Assembly (NCBI RefSeq): GCF_027744825.2
Contig: NC_071334.1
Span: forward strand, 38,223,937-38,287,936
Direction: 5' to 3'
Length of the DNA stretch: 64,000 nt
Source: Synchiropus splendidus
Taxonomy: Eukaryota > Chordata > Actinopteri > Syngnathiformes > Callionymidae
Part shown: positions 1 to 15,400 of the stretch, piece by piece
How the letters are laid out: each line of letters begins with the position of its first letter
How positions within the stretch are numbered: position 1 is the first letter of the stretch
Notes under the pieces: generated by a model
Seen by the model: the letters and a program-made list of their open reading frames with translations, nothing else
What the model was told of the DNA's origin: nothing
Databases searched by the model: none
Position numbers and translations under genes: made by a program

Positions 1-3000
1 GTTCCGAAACCCATCTTATCTCAGGCTGAAAAGCGTTTTTGTGCATTGTGCTATTACTTTTCAGGGAAGCTTCAGAACATGAAATTTTAACCTCCCACTA
101 TAGCAGAAAGGGTCTTTCTAGTAGTTGCACATCTAATCTAAGCTGTCTGAAGTGTTTTTCGAAAGTTATTAACACTTTTATCTTTGGCATTCCGAAACCC
201 ACCTTATCTCAGGCTGAATAGCGTTTTTACGCATTGTGCCATAACTTTTCAGGGAAGCCTCAGAACATGAAATTTTAACCTCCCACTATAGCAGAAAGGG
301 TCTTTCTAGTAGGTGCACATCAAATCTAAGCTGTCTGAAGTGTTTTTCGAAAGTTATCAACACTTTTATGTTTGGCGTTCCGAAACCCACCTTATCTCAG
401 GCTGAAAAGCGTTTTTACGCATTGTGCCATAACTTTTCAGGGAAGCTTCAGAACATGAAATTTTAACCTCCCACTATAGCAGAAAGGGTCTTTCTAGTAG
501 GTGCTCATCAAATCTAAGCTGTCTGAAGTGTTTTTCGAAAGTTATCAACACTTTTATGTTTGGCGTTCCGAAACCCACCTTATCTCAGGCTGAAAAGCGT
601 TTTTATGCATTGTGCCATAACTTTTCAGGGAAGCTTCAGAACATGAAATTTTAACCTCCCACTATACCAGAAAGGGTCTTTCTAGTAGTTGCACATCAAA
701 TCTAAGCTGTCTGAAGTGCTTTTCGAAAGTTATTAACACTTTTATGTTTGGCGTTCCGAAACCCACCTTATCTCAGGCTGAAAAGCGTTTTTCCGCATTG
801 TGGCATAACTTTTCAGGGAAGCTTCAGAACATGAAATTTTAACCTTCCAATATAGCAGAAAGGGTCTTTCTATTAGTTGCACATCAAATCTAAGCTGTCA
901 GAAGAGCTTTTCGAAAGTTATCAACACTTTTATGTTTGGCGTTCCGAAACCCACCTTATCTCAGGCTGAAAAGCGTTTTTCCGCATTGTGGCATAACTTT
1001 TCAGGGAAGCTTCAGAACATGAAATTTTAACCTTCCAATATAGCAGAAAGGGTCTTTCTAGTAGGTGCACATCAAATCTAAGCTGTCTGAAGTGTTTTTC
1101 GAAAGTTATCAACACTTTTATGTTTGGCGTTCCGAAACCCACCTTATCTCAGGCTGAAAAGCGTTTTTACGCATTGTGCCATAACTTTTCAGGGAAGCTT
1201 CAGAACATGAAATTTTAACCTCCCACTATAGCAGAAAGGGTCTTTCTAGTAGGTGCTCATCAAATCTAAGCTGTCTGAAGTGTTTTTCGAAAGTTATCAA
1301 CACTTTTATGTTTGGCGTTCCGAAACCCACCTTATCTCAGGCTGAAAAGCGTTTTTATGCATTGTGCCATAACTTTTCAGGGAAGCTTCAGAACATGAAA
1401 TTTTAACCTCCCACTATACCAGAAAGGGTCTTTCTAGTAGTTGCACATCAAATCTAAGCTGTCTGAAGTGCTTTTCGAAAGTTATTAACACTTTTATGTT
1501 TGGCGTTCCGAAACCCACCTTATCTCAGGCTGAAAAGCGTTTTTCCGCATTGTGGCATAACTTTTCAGGGAAGCTTCAGAACATGAAATTTTAACCTTCC
1601 AATATAGCAGAAAGGGTCTTTCTATTAGTTGCACATCAAATCTAAGCTGTCAGAAGAGCTTTTCGAAAGTTATCAACACTTTTATGTTTGGCGTTCCGAA
1701 ACCCACCTTATCTCAGGCTGAAAAGCGTTTTTGTGCATTGTGCCATAACTTTTCAGGGAAGCTTCAGAACATGAAATTTTAACCTCCCACTATAGCAGAA
1801 AGGGTCTTTCTAGTAGTTGCACATCAAATCTAAGCTGTCTGAAGTGTTTTTCGAAAGTTATCAACACTTTTATGTTTGGCGTTCCGAAACCCACCTTATC
1901 TCAGGCTGAAAAGCGTTTTTGTGCATTGTGCCATAACTTTTCAGGGAAGCTTCAGAACATGAAATTTTAACCTCCCACTATAGCAGAAAGGGTCTTTCTA
2001 GTAGTTGCACATCAAATCTAAGCTGTCTGAAGTGTTTTTCCGAAAGTTATTAACACTTTTGTGTTTGGCGTTCCGAAACCCACCTTATCTCAGGCTGAAA
2101 AGCGTTTTTACGCATTGTGCCATAACTTTTCAGGGAAGCTTCAGAACATGAAATTTTAACCTCCCACTATAGCAGAAAGGGTCTTTCTAGTAGGTGCACA
2201 TCAAATCTATGCTGTCTGAAGTGTCCTTCGAAAGTTATCAACACTTTTATGTTTGGCGTTCCGAAACCCACCTTATCTCAGGCTGAAAAGCGTTTTTGCG
2301 CATTGTGCCATAACTTTTCAGGGAAGCTTCAGAACATGAACTTTTAACCTCCCACTATAGCAGAAAGGGTCTTTCTAGTAGTTGTACATCAAATCTAAGC
2401 TGTCTGAAGTGTTTTTCGAAAGTCATTAACACTTTTATGTTTGGCGTTCCGAAACCCACCTTATCTCAGGCTGAAAAGCGTTTTTGTGCATTGTGCCATA
2501 ACTTTTCAGGGAAGCTTCAGAACATGAAATTTTAACCTCCCACTATAGCAGAAAGGGTCTTTCCAGTAGTTGCACATCAAATCTAAGCTGTCTGAAGTGT
2601 TTTTCGAAAGTTATCAACACTTTTATGTTTGGCGTTCCGAAACCCACCTTATCTCAGGCTGAAAAGCGTTTTTGTGCATTGTGCCATAACTTTTCAGGGA
2701 AGCTTCAGAACATGTCATTTTAACCTCCCACTATAGCAGAAAGGGTCTTTTTAGTAGTTGCACATCAAATCTAAGCTGTCTGAAGTGTTTTTCAAAACTT
2801 ATTAACACTTTTATGTTTGGCGTTCCGAAACCCACCTTATGTCAGGCTGAAATGCGTTTTTACGTATTGTGCCATAAGTTTTCAGGGAAGCTTCAGAACA
2901 TGAAATTTTAACCCCCCACTCTAGCAGAAAGGATCTTTCTAGTAGATGCACATCAAATCTAAGCTGTTTGAAGTGTTTTTCGAAAGTTATCAACACTTTT

Positions 3001-6000
3001 ATGTTTGGCGTACCGATACCCACCTTATCTCAGGCTGAAAAGCGTTTTTGTGCATTGTGCCATAACTTTTCAGGGAAGCTTCAGAACATGAAATTTTAAC
3101 CTCCCACTATAGCAGAAAGGGTCTTTCTAGTAGTTGCAGATCAAATCTAAGCTGTCTGAAGAGTTTTTCGAATGTTACCAACACTTTTATGTTTGGCGTT
3201 CCAAAACCCACCTTATCTCAGGCTGAAAAGCGGTTTTGTGCATTGTGCCATAACTTTTCATGGAAGCTTCAGAACATGAAATTTTAACCTCCCACTATAG
3301 CAGAAAGGGTCTTTCTAGTAGTTGCACATCAAATCTAAGCTGTCTGAAGTGTTTTTCGAAAGTCATCAACACTTTTATGTTTGACGTTCCGAAACCCACC
3401 TTATCTCAGGCTGAAAAGCGTTTTTACGCATTGTGCCATAACTTTTCAGGGAAGCTTCAGAACAGGAAATTTTAACCTCCCACTATTGCAGAAAGGGTCT
3501 TTCCAGTAGTTGCACATCAAATCTAAGCTGTCTGAAGTGTTTTTCGAAAGTTATCATCACTTTTATGTTTGGCGTTCCGAAACCCACCTTATCTCAGGCT
3601 GAAAAGCGTTTTTGTGCATTGTGCTATTACTTTTCAGGGAAGCTTCAGAACATGAAATTTTAACCTCCCACTATAGCAGAAAGGGTCTTTCTAGTAGTTG
3701 CACATCTAATCTAAGCTGTCTGAAGTGTTTTTCGAAAGTTATTAACACTTTTATCTTTGGCATTCCGAAACCCACCTTATCTCAGGATGAATAGCGTTTT
3801 TACGCATTGTGCCATAACTTTTCAGGGAAGCCTCAGAACATGAAATTTTAACCTCCCACTATAGCAGAAAGGGTCTTTCTAGAAGGTGCACATCAAATCT
3901 AAGCTGTCTGAAGTGTTTTTCGAAAGTTATCAACACTTTTATGTTTGGCGTTCCGAAACCCACCTTATCTCAGGCTGAAAAGCGTTTTTGTGCATTGTGC
4001 CATAACTTTTCAGGGAAGCTTCAGAACATGAAATTTTAACCTCCCACTATAGCAGAAAGGGTCTTTCTAGTAGTTGCACATCAAATCTAAGCAGTCTGAA
4101 GTGTTTTTCGAAAGTTATTAACACTTTTATGTTTGGCGTTCCGAAACCCACCTTATCTCAGGCTGAAAAGCGTTTTTACGCATTGTGCCATAACTTTTCA
4201 GGGAAGCTTCAGAACATGAAATTTTAACCTCCCACTATAGCAGAAAGGGTCTTTCTAGTAGGTGCTCATCAAATCTAAGCTGTCTGAAGTGTTTTTCGAA
4301 AGTTATCAACACTTTTATGTTTGGCGTTCCGAAACCCACCTTATCTCAGGCTGAAAAGCGTTTTTATGCATTGTGCCATAACTTTTCAGGGAAGCTTCAG
4401 AACATGAAATTTTAACCTCCCACTATACCAGAAAGGGTCTTTCTAGTAGTTGCACATCAAATCTAAGCTGTCTGAAGTGCTTTTCGAAAGTTATTAACAC
4501 TTTTATGTTTGGCGTTCCGAAACCCACCTTATCTCAGGCTGAAAAGCGTTTTTCCGCATTGTGGCATAACTTTTCAGGGAAGCTTCAGAACATGAAATTT
4601 TAACCTTCCAATATAGCAGAAAGGGTCTTTCTATTAGTTGCACATCAAATCTAAGCTGTCAGAAGAGCTTTTCGAAAGTTATCAACACTTTTATGTTTGG
4701 CGTTCCGAAACCCACCTTATCTCAGGCTGAAAAGCGTTTTTGTGCATTGTGCCATAACTTTTCAGGGAAGCTTCAGAACATGAAATTTTAACCTCCCACT
4801 ATAGCAGAAAGGGTCTTTCTATTAGTTGCACATCAAATCTAAGCTGTCAGAAGTGCTTTTCGAAAGTTATCAACACTTTTATGTTTGGCGTTCCGAAACC
4901 CACCTTATCTCAGGCTGAAAAGCGTTTTTGTGCATTGTGCCATAACTTTTCAGGGAAGCTTCAGAACATGAAATTTTAACCTCCCACTATAGCAGAAAGG
5001 GTCTTTCTAGTAGTTGCACATCAAATCTAAGCTGTCTGAAGTGTTTTTCGAAAGTTATCAACACTTTTATGTTTGGCGTTCCGAAACCCACCTTATCTCA
5101 GGCTGAAAAGCGTTTTTGTGCATTGTGCCATAACTTTTCAGGGATGCTTCAGAACATGAAATTTTAACCTCCCACTATAACAGAAAGGGTCTTTCTAGAA
5201 GTTGCACATCAAATCTAAGCTGTCTGAAGTGTTTTTCGAAAGTTATCAACACTTTTATGTTTGGCGTTCCGAAACCCACCTTATCTCAGGCTGAAAAGCG
5301 TTTTTGCGCATTGTGCCATAACTTTTCAGGGAAGCTTCAGAACATGAACTTTTAACCTCCCACTATAGCAGAAAGGGTCTTTCTAGTAGTTGCACATCAA
5401 ATCTAAGCTGTCTGAAGTGTTTTTCGAAAGTCATTAACACTTTTATGTTTGGCGTTCCGAAACCCACCTTATCTCAGGCTGAAAAGCGTTTTTGTGCATT
5501 GTGCCATAACTTTTCAGGGAAGCTTCAGAACATGAAATTTTAACCTCCCACTATAGCAGAAAGGGTCTTTCCAGTAGTTGCACATCAAATCTAAGCTGTC
5601 TGAAGTGTTTTTCGAAAGTTATCAACACTTTTATGTTTGGCGTTCCGAAACCCACCTTATCTCAGGCTGAAAAGCGTTTTTGTGCATTGTGCCATAACTT
5701 TTCAGGGAAGCTTCAGAACATGTCATTTTAACCTCCCACTATAGCAGAAAGGGTCTTTTTAGTAGTTGCACATCAAATCTAAGCTGTCTGAAGTGTTTTT
5801 CAAGACTTATTAACACTTTTATGTTTGGCGTTCCGAAACCCACCTTATGTCAGGCTGAAAAGCGTTTTTACGTATTGTGCCATAAGTTTTCAGGGAAGCT
5901 TCAGAACATGAAATTTTAACCCCCCACTCTAGCAGAAAGGGTCTTTCTAGTAGTTGCACATCAAATCTAAGCTGTTTGAAGTGTTTTTCGAAAGTTATCA

Positions 6001-8640
6001 ACACTTTTATGTTTGGCGTACCGATACCCACCTTATCTCAGGCTGAAAAGCGTTTTTGTGCATTGTGCCATAACTTTTCAGGGAAGCTTCAGAACATGAA
6101 ATTTTAACCTCCCACTATAGCAGAAAGGGTCTTTCTAGTAGTTGCAGATCCAATCTAAGCTGTCTGAAGAGTTTTTCGAATGTTACCAACACTTTTATGT
6201 TTGGCGTTCCAAAACCCACCTTATCTCAGGCTGAAAAGCGGTTTTGTGCATTGTGCCATAACTTTTCATGGAAGCTTCAGAACATGAAATTTTAACCTCC
6301 CACTATAGCAGAAAGGGTCTTTCTAGTAGTTGCAGATCCAATCTAAGCTGTCTGAAGAGTTTTTCGAATGTTACCAACACTTTTATGTTTGGCGTTCCAA
6401 AACCCACCTTATCTCAGGCTGAAAAGCGTTTTTGTGCATTGTGCCATAACTTTTCAGGGATGCTTCAGAACATGAAATTTTAACCTCCCACTATAGCAGA
6501 AAGGGTCTTTCTAGAAGTTGCACATCAAATCTAAGCTGTCTGAAGTGTTTTTCGAAAGTTATCAACACTTTTATGTTTGGCGTTCCGAAACCCACCTTAT
6601 CTCAGGCTGAAAAGCGTTTTTGCGCATTGTGCCATAACTTTTCAGGGAAGCTTCAGAACATGAACTTTTAACCTCCCACTATAGCAGAAAGGGTCTTTCT
6701 AGTAGTTGCACATCAAATCTAAGCTGTCTGAAGTGTTTTTCGAAAGTCATTAACACTTTTATGTTTGGCGTTCCGAAACCCACCTTATCTCAGGCTGAAA
6801 AGCGTTTTTGTGCATTGTGCCATAACTTTTCAGGGAAGCTTCAGAACATGAAATTTTAACCTCCCACTATAGCAGAAAGGGTCTTTCCAGTAGTTGCACA
6901 TCAAATCTAAGCTGTCTGAAGTGTTTTTCGAAAGTTATCAACACTTTTATGTTTGGCGTTCCGAAACCCACCTTATCTCAGGCTGAAAAGCGTTTTTGTG
7001 CATTGTGCCATAACTTTTCAGGGAAGCTTCAGAACATGTCATTTTAACCTCCCACTATAGCAGAAAGGGTCTTTCTAGTAGTTGCACATCAAATCTAAGC
7101 TGTTTGAAGTGTTTTTCGAAAGTTATCAACACTTTTATGTTTGGCGTACCGATACCCACCTTATCTCAGGCTGAAAAGCGTTTTTGTGCATTGTGCCATA
7201 ACTTTTCAGGGAAGCTTCAGAACATGAAATTTTAACCTCCCACTATAGCAGAAAGGGTCTTTCTAGTAGTTGCAGATCCAATCTAAGCTGTCTGAAGAGT
7301 TTTTCGAATGTTACCAACACTTTTATGTTTGGCGTTCCAAAACCCACCTTATCTCAGGCTGAAATGCGGTTTTGTGCATTGTGCCATAACTTTTCATGGA
7401 AGCTTCAGAACATGAAATTTTAACCTCCCACTATAGCAGAAAGGGTCTTTCTAGTAGTTGCACATCAAATCTAAGCTGTCTGAAGTGTTTTTCGAAAATT
7501 ATCAACACTTTTATGTTTGACGTTCCGAAACCCACCTTATCTCAGGCTGAAAAGCGTTTTTACGCATTGTGCCATAACTTTTCAGGGAAGCTTCAGAACA
7601 GGAAATTTTAACCTCCCACTATTGCAGAAAGGGTCTTTCCAGTAGTTGCACATCAAATCTAAGCTGTCTGAAGTGTTTTTCGAAAGTTATCATCACTTTT
7701 ATGTTTGGCGTTCCGAAACCCATCTTATCTCAGGCTGAAAAGCGTTTTTGTGCATTGTGCTATTACTTTTCAGGGAAGCTTCAGAACATGAAATTTTAAC
7801 CTCCCACTATAGCAGAAAGGGTCTTTCTAGTAGTTGCACATCTAATCTAAGCTGTCTGAAGTGTTTTTCGAAAGTTATTAACACTTTTATCTTTGGCATT
7901 CCGAAACCCACCTTATCTCAGGCTGAATAGCGTTTTTACGCATTGTGCCATAACTTTTCAGGGAAGCCTCAGAACATGAAATTTTAACCTCCCACTATAG
8001 CAGAAAGGGTCTTTCTAGTAGGTGCACATCAAATCTAAGCTGTCTGAAGTGTTTTTCGAAAGTTATCAACACTTTTATGTTTGGCGTTCCGAAACCCACC
8101 TTATCTCAGGCTGAAAAGCGTTTTTACGCATTGTGCCATAACTTTTCAGGGAAGCTTCAGAACATGAAATTTTAACCTCCCACTATAGCAGAAAGGGTCT
8201 TTCTAGTAGGTGCTCATCAAATCTAAGCTGTCTGAAGTGTTTTTCGAAAGTTATCAACACTTTTATGTTTGGCGTTCCGAAACCCACCTTATCTCAGGCT
8301 GAAAAGCGTTTTTATGCATTGTGCCATAACTTTTCAGGGAAGCTTCAGAACATGAAATTTTAACCTCCCACTATACCAGAAAGGGTCTTTCTAGTAGTTG
8401 CACATCAAATCTAAGCTGTCTGAAGTGCTTTTCGAAAGTTATTAACACTTTTATGTTTGGCGTTCCGAAACCCACCTTATCTCAGGCTGAAAAGCGTTTT
8501 TCCGCATTGTGGCATAACTTTTCAGGGAAGCTTCAGAACATGAAATTTTAACCTTCCAATATAGCAGAAAGGGTCTTTCTATTAGTTGCACATCAAATCT
8601 AAGCTGTCAGAAGAGCTTTTCGAAAGTTATCAACACTTTT
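1..8640. repeat. Higher-order satellite blocks offset by 16, 22 and 41 monomers
   Basis: Blocks with shared private variants lie at monomer multiples. About 3260-3790 matches 7396-7926 (offset 4,136 bp, 22 monomers). About 2811-3023 matches 5819-6031 (offset 3,008 bp, 16 monomers). About 1-890 matches 7710-8600 (offset about 7,709 bp, 41 monomers plus 1 bp), including the rare CCATCTTATC start and the CTATTACTTT variant. A 4-monomer (752-bp) repeat also appears near 370-930 and 1120-1690. Boundaries are approximate because they were read by eye. Confidence 0.6.
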
Positions 8641-11600
8641 ATGTTTGGCGTTCCGAAACCCACCTTATCTCAGGCTGAAAAGCGTTTTTGTGCATTGTGC
8701 CATAACTTTTCAGGGAAGCTTCAGAACATGAAATTTTAACCTCCCACTATAGCAGAAAGGGTCTTTCTAGTAGTTGCACATCAAATCTAAGCTGTCTGAA
8801 GTGTTTTTCGAAAGTTATCAACACTTTTATGTTTGGCGTTCCGAAACCCACCTTATCTCAGGCTGAAAAGCGTTTTTGTGCATTGTGCCATAACTTTTCA
8901 GGGATGCTTCAGAACATGAAATTTTAACCTCCCACTATAGCAGAAAGGGTCTTTCTAGAAGTTGCACATCAAATCTAAGCTGTCTGAAGTGTTTTTCGAA
9001 AGTTATCAACACTTTTATGTTTGGCGTTCCGAAACCCACCTTATCTCAGGCTGAAAAGCGTTTTTGTGCATTGTGCCATAACTTTTCAGGGAAGCTTCAG
9101 AACATGAAATTTTAACCTCCCACTATAGCAGAAAGGGTCTTTCTATTAGTTGCACATCAAATCAAAGCTGTCAGAAGTGCTTTTCGAAAGTTATCAACAC
9201 TTTTATGTTTGGCGTTCCGAAACCCACCTTATCTCAGGCTGAAAAGCGTTTTTGTGCATTGTGCCATAACTTTTCAGGGAAGCTTCAGAACATGAAATTT
9301 TAACCTCCCACTATAGCAGAAAGGGTCTTTCTAGTAGTTGCACATCAAATCTAAGCTGTCTGAAGTGTTTTTCGAAAGTTATCAACACTTTTATGTTTGG
9401 CGTTCCGAAACCCACCTTATCTCAGGCTGAAAAGCGTTTTTGTGCATTGTGCCATAACTTTTCAGGGATGCTTCAGAACATGAAATTTTAACCTCCCACT
9501 ATAGCAGAAAGGGTCTTTCTAGAAGTTGCACATCAAATCTAAGCTGTCTGAAGTGTTTTTCGAAAGTTATCAACACTTTTATGTTTGGCGTTCCGAAACC
9601 CACCTTATCTCAGGCTGAAAAGCGTTTATGTGCATTGTGCCATAACTTTTCAGGGAAGCTTCAGAACATGAAATTTTAACCTCCCACTATAGCAGAAAGG
9701 GTCTTTCTAGTAGTTGCACATCAAATCTAAGCTGTCTGAAGTGTTTTTCGAAAGTTATTAACACTTTTGTGTTTGGCCTTCCGAAACCCACCTTATCTCA
9801 GGCTGAAAAGCGTTTTTTTGCATTGTGCCATAACTTTTCAGGGAAGCTTCAGAACATGAAATTTTAACCTCCCACTATAGCAGAAAGGGTCTTTCTAGTA
9901 GTTGCACATCAAATCTAAGCTGTCTGAAGTGTTTTTCGAAAGTTATCAACACTTTTATGTTTGGCGTTCCGAAACCCACCTTATCTCAGGCTGAAGGGCG
10001 TTTTTGTGCATTGTGCCATAACTTTTCAGGGAAGCTTCAGAACATGAAATTTTAACCTCCCACTATATCAGAAAGGGTCTTTCCAGTAGTTGCACATCAA
10101 ATCTAAGCTGTCTGAAGTGTTTTTCGAAAGTTATCAATACTTTTATGTTTGGCGTTCCGAAACCCACCTTATCTCAGGCTGAAAAGCGTTTTTGTGCATT
10201 GTGCCATAACTTTTCAGGGAAGCTTCAGAACATGTAATTTTAACCTCCCACTACAGCAGAAAGGGTCTTTCTAGTAGTCCCACATCAAATCTAAGCTGTC
10301 TGAAGTGTTTTTCAAAACTTATTAACACTTTTATGTTTGGCGTTCCGAAACCCACCTTATGTCAGGCTGAAAAGCGTTTTTACGCATTGTGCCATAAGTT
10401 TTCAGGGAAGCTTCAGAACATGAAATTTTAACCTCCCACTCTAGCAGAAAGGGTCTTTCTAGTAGTTGTACATCAAATCTAAGCTGTTTGAAGTGTTTTT
10501 CGAAAGTTATCAACACTTTTATGTTTGGCGTGCCGATACCCACCTTATCTCAGGCTGAAAAGCGTTTTCACGCATCGTGCCATAACTTTTCAGGGAAGCT
10601 TCAGAACATGAAATTTTAACCTCCCACTATAGCAGAAAGGGTCTTTCTAGTAGTTGCAGATCAAATCTAAGCTGTCTGAAGAGTTTTTCGAATGTTATCA
10701 ACACTTTTATGTTTGGCGTTCCAAAACCCACCTTATCTCAGGCTGAAAAGCGTTTTTGTGCATTGTGCCATAACTTTTCAGGGAAGCTTCAGAACATGAA
10801 ATTTTAACCTCCCACTATAGCAGAAAGGGTCTTTCTAGTAGTTGCACATCAAATCTAAGCTGTCTGAAGTGTTTTTCGAAAGTTATCAACACTTTTATGT
10901 TTGACGTTCCGAAACCCACCTTATCTCAGGCTGAAAAGCGTTTTTACGCATTGTGCCATAACTTTTCAGGGAAGCTTCAGAACAGGAAATTTTAACCTCC
11001 CACTATTGGAGAAAGGGTCTTTCCAGTAGTTGCACATCAAATCTAAGCTGTCTGAAGTGTTTTTCGAAAGTTATCAACACTTTTATGTTTGGCGTTCCGA
11101 AACCCACCTTATCTCAGGCTGAAAAGCGTTTTTGTGCATTGTGCTATTACTTTTCAGGGAAGCTTCAGAACATGAAATTTTAACCTCCCACTATAGCAGA
11201 AAGGGTCTTTCTAGTAGTTGCACATCTAATCTAAGCTGTCTGAAGTGTTTTTCGAAAGTTATTAACACTTTTATCTTTGGCATTCCGAAACCCACCTTAT
11301 CTCAGGCTGAATAGCGTTTTTACGCATTGCGCCATAACTTTTCAGGGAAGCCTCAGAACATGAAATTTTAACCTCCCACTATAGCAGAAAGGGTCTTTCT
11401 AGTAGGTGCACATCAAATCTAAGCTGTCTGAAGTGTTTTTCGAAAGTTATCAACACTTTTATGTTTGGCGTTCCGAAACCCACCTTATCTCAGGCTGAAA
11501 AGCGTTTTTTGTGCATTTTGCCATAACTTTTCAGGGAAGCTTCAGAACATGAAATTTTAACCTCCCACTAAAGCAGAAAGGGTCTTTCTAGTAGTTGCAC

Positions 11601-12409
11601 ATCAAATCTAAGCTGTCTGAAGTGCATTTCGAAAGTTATCAACACTTTTACGTTTGGCGTTCCGAAACCCACCTTATCTCAGGCTGAAAAGCGTTTTTGT
11701 GCATTGTGCCATAACTTTTCAGGGAAGCTTCAGAACATGAAATTTTAACCTCCCACTATAGCAGAAAGGGTCTTTCAAGTAGTTGCACATCAAATCTAAG
11801 CTGTCTGAAGTGTTTTTCGAAAGTTATTAACACTTTTATGTTTGTCGTTCCGAAACCCACTTTATCTCAGGCTGAAAAGCGTTTTTAAGCATTGTGCCAT
11901 AACTCTTCAGGGAAGCTTCAGAACATGAAATTTTATCCTCCCACTATAGCAGAAAGGGTTTTTCTAGTAGGTGCAGATCAAATCTAAGCTGTCTTAAGTG
12001 TTTTTCGAAAGTTATCAACACTTTTATGTTTGGCGTTCCGAAACCCACCTTATCTCAGGCTGAAAAGCGTTTTTGTGCATTTTGCCATAACTTTTCAGGG
12101 AAGCTTCAGAATATGAAATTTTAACCTCCCACTATAGCAGAAAGGGTCTTTCTAGTAGTTGCACATCAAATCTAAGCTGTCTGAAGTGTTTTTCGAAAAT
12201 TATCAACACTTTTATGTTTGGCGTTCCGAAACCCACCATATCTCAGGGTGAAAAGCGTTTTTGTGCATTGTGCCATAACTTTTCAGGGAATATTCAGAAC
12301 ATGAACTTTTAACCTCCCACTATAGCAGAAAGGGTCTTTCTAGTAGGTGCACATCAAATCTAAGCTGTCTGAAGTGTTTTTCGAAAGTTATCAACACTTT
12401 TATGTTTGT

Positions 12410-15400
12410 CGTTCCGAAACCCACTTTATCTCAGGCTGAAAAGCGTTTTTACGCATTGTGCCATAACTCTTCAGGGAAGCTTCAGAACATGAAATTTTAT
12501 CCTCCCACTATAGCAGAAAGGGTTTTTCTAGTAGGTGCAGATCAAATCTAAGCTGTCTTAAGTGTTTTTCGAAAGTTATCAACACTTTTATGTTTGGCGT
12601 TCCGAAACCCACCATATCTCAGGCTGAAAAGCGTTTTTGTGCATTTTGCCATAACTTTTCAGGGAAGCTTCAGAATATGAAATTTTAACCTCCCACTATA
12701 GCAGAAAGGGTCTTTCTAGTAGTTGCACATCAAATCTATGCTGTCTGAAGTGTTTTTCGAAAGTTATCAACACTTTTATGTTTGGCGTTCCGAAACCCAC
12801 CATATCTCAGGGTGAAAAGCGTTTTTGTGCATTGTGCCATAACTTTTCAGGGAATATTCAGAACATGAACTTTTAACCTCCCACTATCGCAGAAAGGGTC
12901 TTTCTAGTAGGTGCACATCAAATCTAAGCTGTCTGAAGTGTTTTTCGAAAGTTATCAACACTTTTATGTTTGGCGTTCCGAAACCCACCTTATCTCAGGC
13001 TGAAAAGCCTTTTTGTGCATTGTGCCATAACTTTTCAGGGAAGCTTCAGAACATGAAATTTTAACCTCCCACTATAGCAGAAAGGGTCTTTCTAGTAGCT
13101 GCAAATCAAATCTAAGCTGTCTGAAGTGTTTTTCGAAAGTTATCAACACTTTTATGTTTGGCGTTCCGAAACCCACCTTATCTCAGACTGAAAAGCGTTT
13201 TTGTGCATTGTGCCATAACTTTTCAAGGAAGCTTCAGAACATGAAATTTTAACCTCCCACTATAGCAGAAAGGGTCTTTCTAGTAGTTGCACATCAAATC
13301 TAAGCTGTCTGAAGTGTTTTTCGAAAGTTATTAACACTTTTATGTTTGGCGTTCCGAAACCCACCTTATCTCAGGCTGAAAAGCGTTTTTGTGCATTGTG
13401 CCATCACTTTTCAGGGAAGCTTCAGAACATGAAATTTTAACCTCCCACTATAGCAAAAAGGGTCTTTCTAGTAGTTGCACATCAAATCTAAGCTGTCTGA
13501 AGTGTTTTTCGAAAGTTATTAACACTTTTATGTTTGGCGTTCCGAAACCCACCTTATCTCAGGCTGAAAAGCGTTTTTACGCATTGTGCCATAACATTTC
13601 AGGGAAGCTTCAGAACATGAAATTTTAACCTCCCACTATAGCAGAAAGGGTCTTTCTAGTAGTTGCACATCAAATCTAAGCTGTCTGAAGTGTTTTTCGA
13701 AAGTTATCAACACTTTTATGTTTGGCGTTCCGAAACCCACCTTATCTCAGGCTGAAAAGCGTTTTTGTGCATTGTGCCATAACTTTTCAGGGAAGCTTCA
13801 GAACATGAAATTTTAACCTCCCACTATAGCAGAAAGGGTCTTTCTAGTAGTTGCACATCAAATCTAAGCTGTCTGAAGTGTTTTTCGAAAGTTATCAACA
13901 CTTTTATGTTTGACGTTCCGAAACCCACCTTATCTCAGGCTGAAAAGCGTTTTCACGCATTGTGCCATAACTTTTCAGGGAAGCTTCAGAACAGGAAATT
14001 TTAACCTCCCACTATTGGAGAAAGGGTCTTTCCAGTAGTTGCACATCAAATCTAAGCTGTCTGAAGTGTTTTTCGAAAGTTATCAACACTTTTATGTTTG
14101 GCGTTCCGAAACCCACCTTATCTCAGGCTGAAAAGCGTTTTTGTGCATTGTGCTATTACTTTTCAGGGAAGCTTCAGAACATGAAATTTTAACCTCCCAC
14201 TATAGCAGAAAGGGTCTTTCTAGTAGTTGCACATCTAATCTAAGCTGTCTGAAGTGTTTTTCAAAAGTTATTAACACTTTTATCTTTGGCATTCCGAAAC
14301 CCACCTTATCTCAGGCTGAATAGCGTTTTTACGCATTGCGCCATAACTTTTCAGGGAAGCCTCAGAACATGAAATTTTAACCTCCCACTATAGCAGAAAG
14401 GGTCTTTCTAGTAGGTGCACATCAAATCTAAGCTGTCTGAAGTGTTTTTCGAAAGTTATCAACACTTTTATGTTTGGCGTTCCGAAACCCACCTTATCTC
14501 AGGCTGTAAAGCGTTTTTACTCATTGTGCCATAACTTTTCAGGGAAGCTTCAGAACATGAAATTTTAACCTCCCACTATAGCAGAAAGGGTCTTTCTAGT
14601 AGTTGCACATCAAATCTAAGCTGTCTGAAGTGTTTTTCGAAAGTTATCAACACTTTTGTGTTTGGCATTCCGAAACCCACCTTATCTCAGGCTGAAAAGC
14701 GTTTTTGTGCATTGTGCCATAACTTTTCAGGGAAGCTTCAGAACATGAAATTTTAATCTCCCACTATAGCAGAAAGGGTCTTTCTAGTAGTTGCACATCA
14801 AATCTAAGCTGTCTGAAGTGTTTTTCGAAAGTTATCAACACTTTTATGTTTGGCGTTCCGAAACCCACCTTATCTCAGGCTGAAAAGCGTTTTTGTGCAT
14901 TGTGCCATAACTTTTCAGGGAAGATTCAGAACATGAAATTTTAACCTCCCACTATAGCAGCAAGGGTCTTTCTAGTAGGTGCACATCAAATCTAAGCTGT
15001 CTGAAGTGTTTTTCGAAAGTTATTAACACTTTTATGTTTGGCGTTCCGAAACCCACCTTATCTCAGGCTGAAAAGCGTTTTTACTCATTGTGCCATAACT
15101 TTTCAGGGAAGCTTCAGAACATGTAATTTTAACCTCCCACTATAGCAGAAAGTGTCATTCTAGTAGGTGCACATCAAATCTAAGCTGTCTGAAGTGTTTT
15201 TCGAAAGTTATCAACGCTTTTATGTTTGGCGTTCCGAAACCCACTTTATCTCAGGCTGAAAAGCGTTTTTACGCATTGTGCCATAACTCTTCAGGGAAGC
15301 TTCAGAACATGAAATTTTATCCTCCCACTATAGCAGAAAGGGTTTTTCTAGTAGGTGCAGATCAAATCTAAGCTGTCTTAAGTGTTTTTCGAAAGTTATC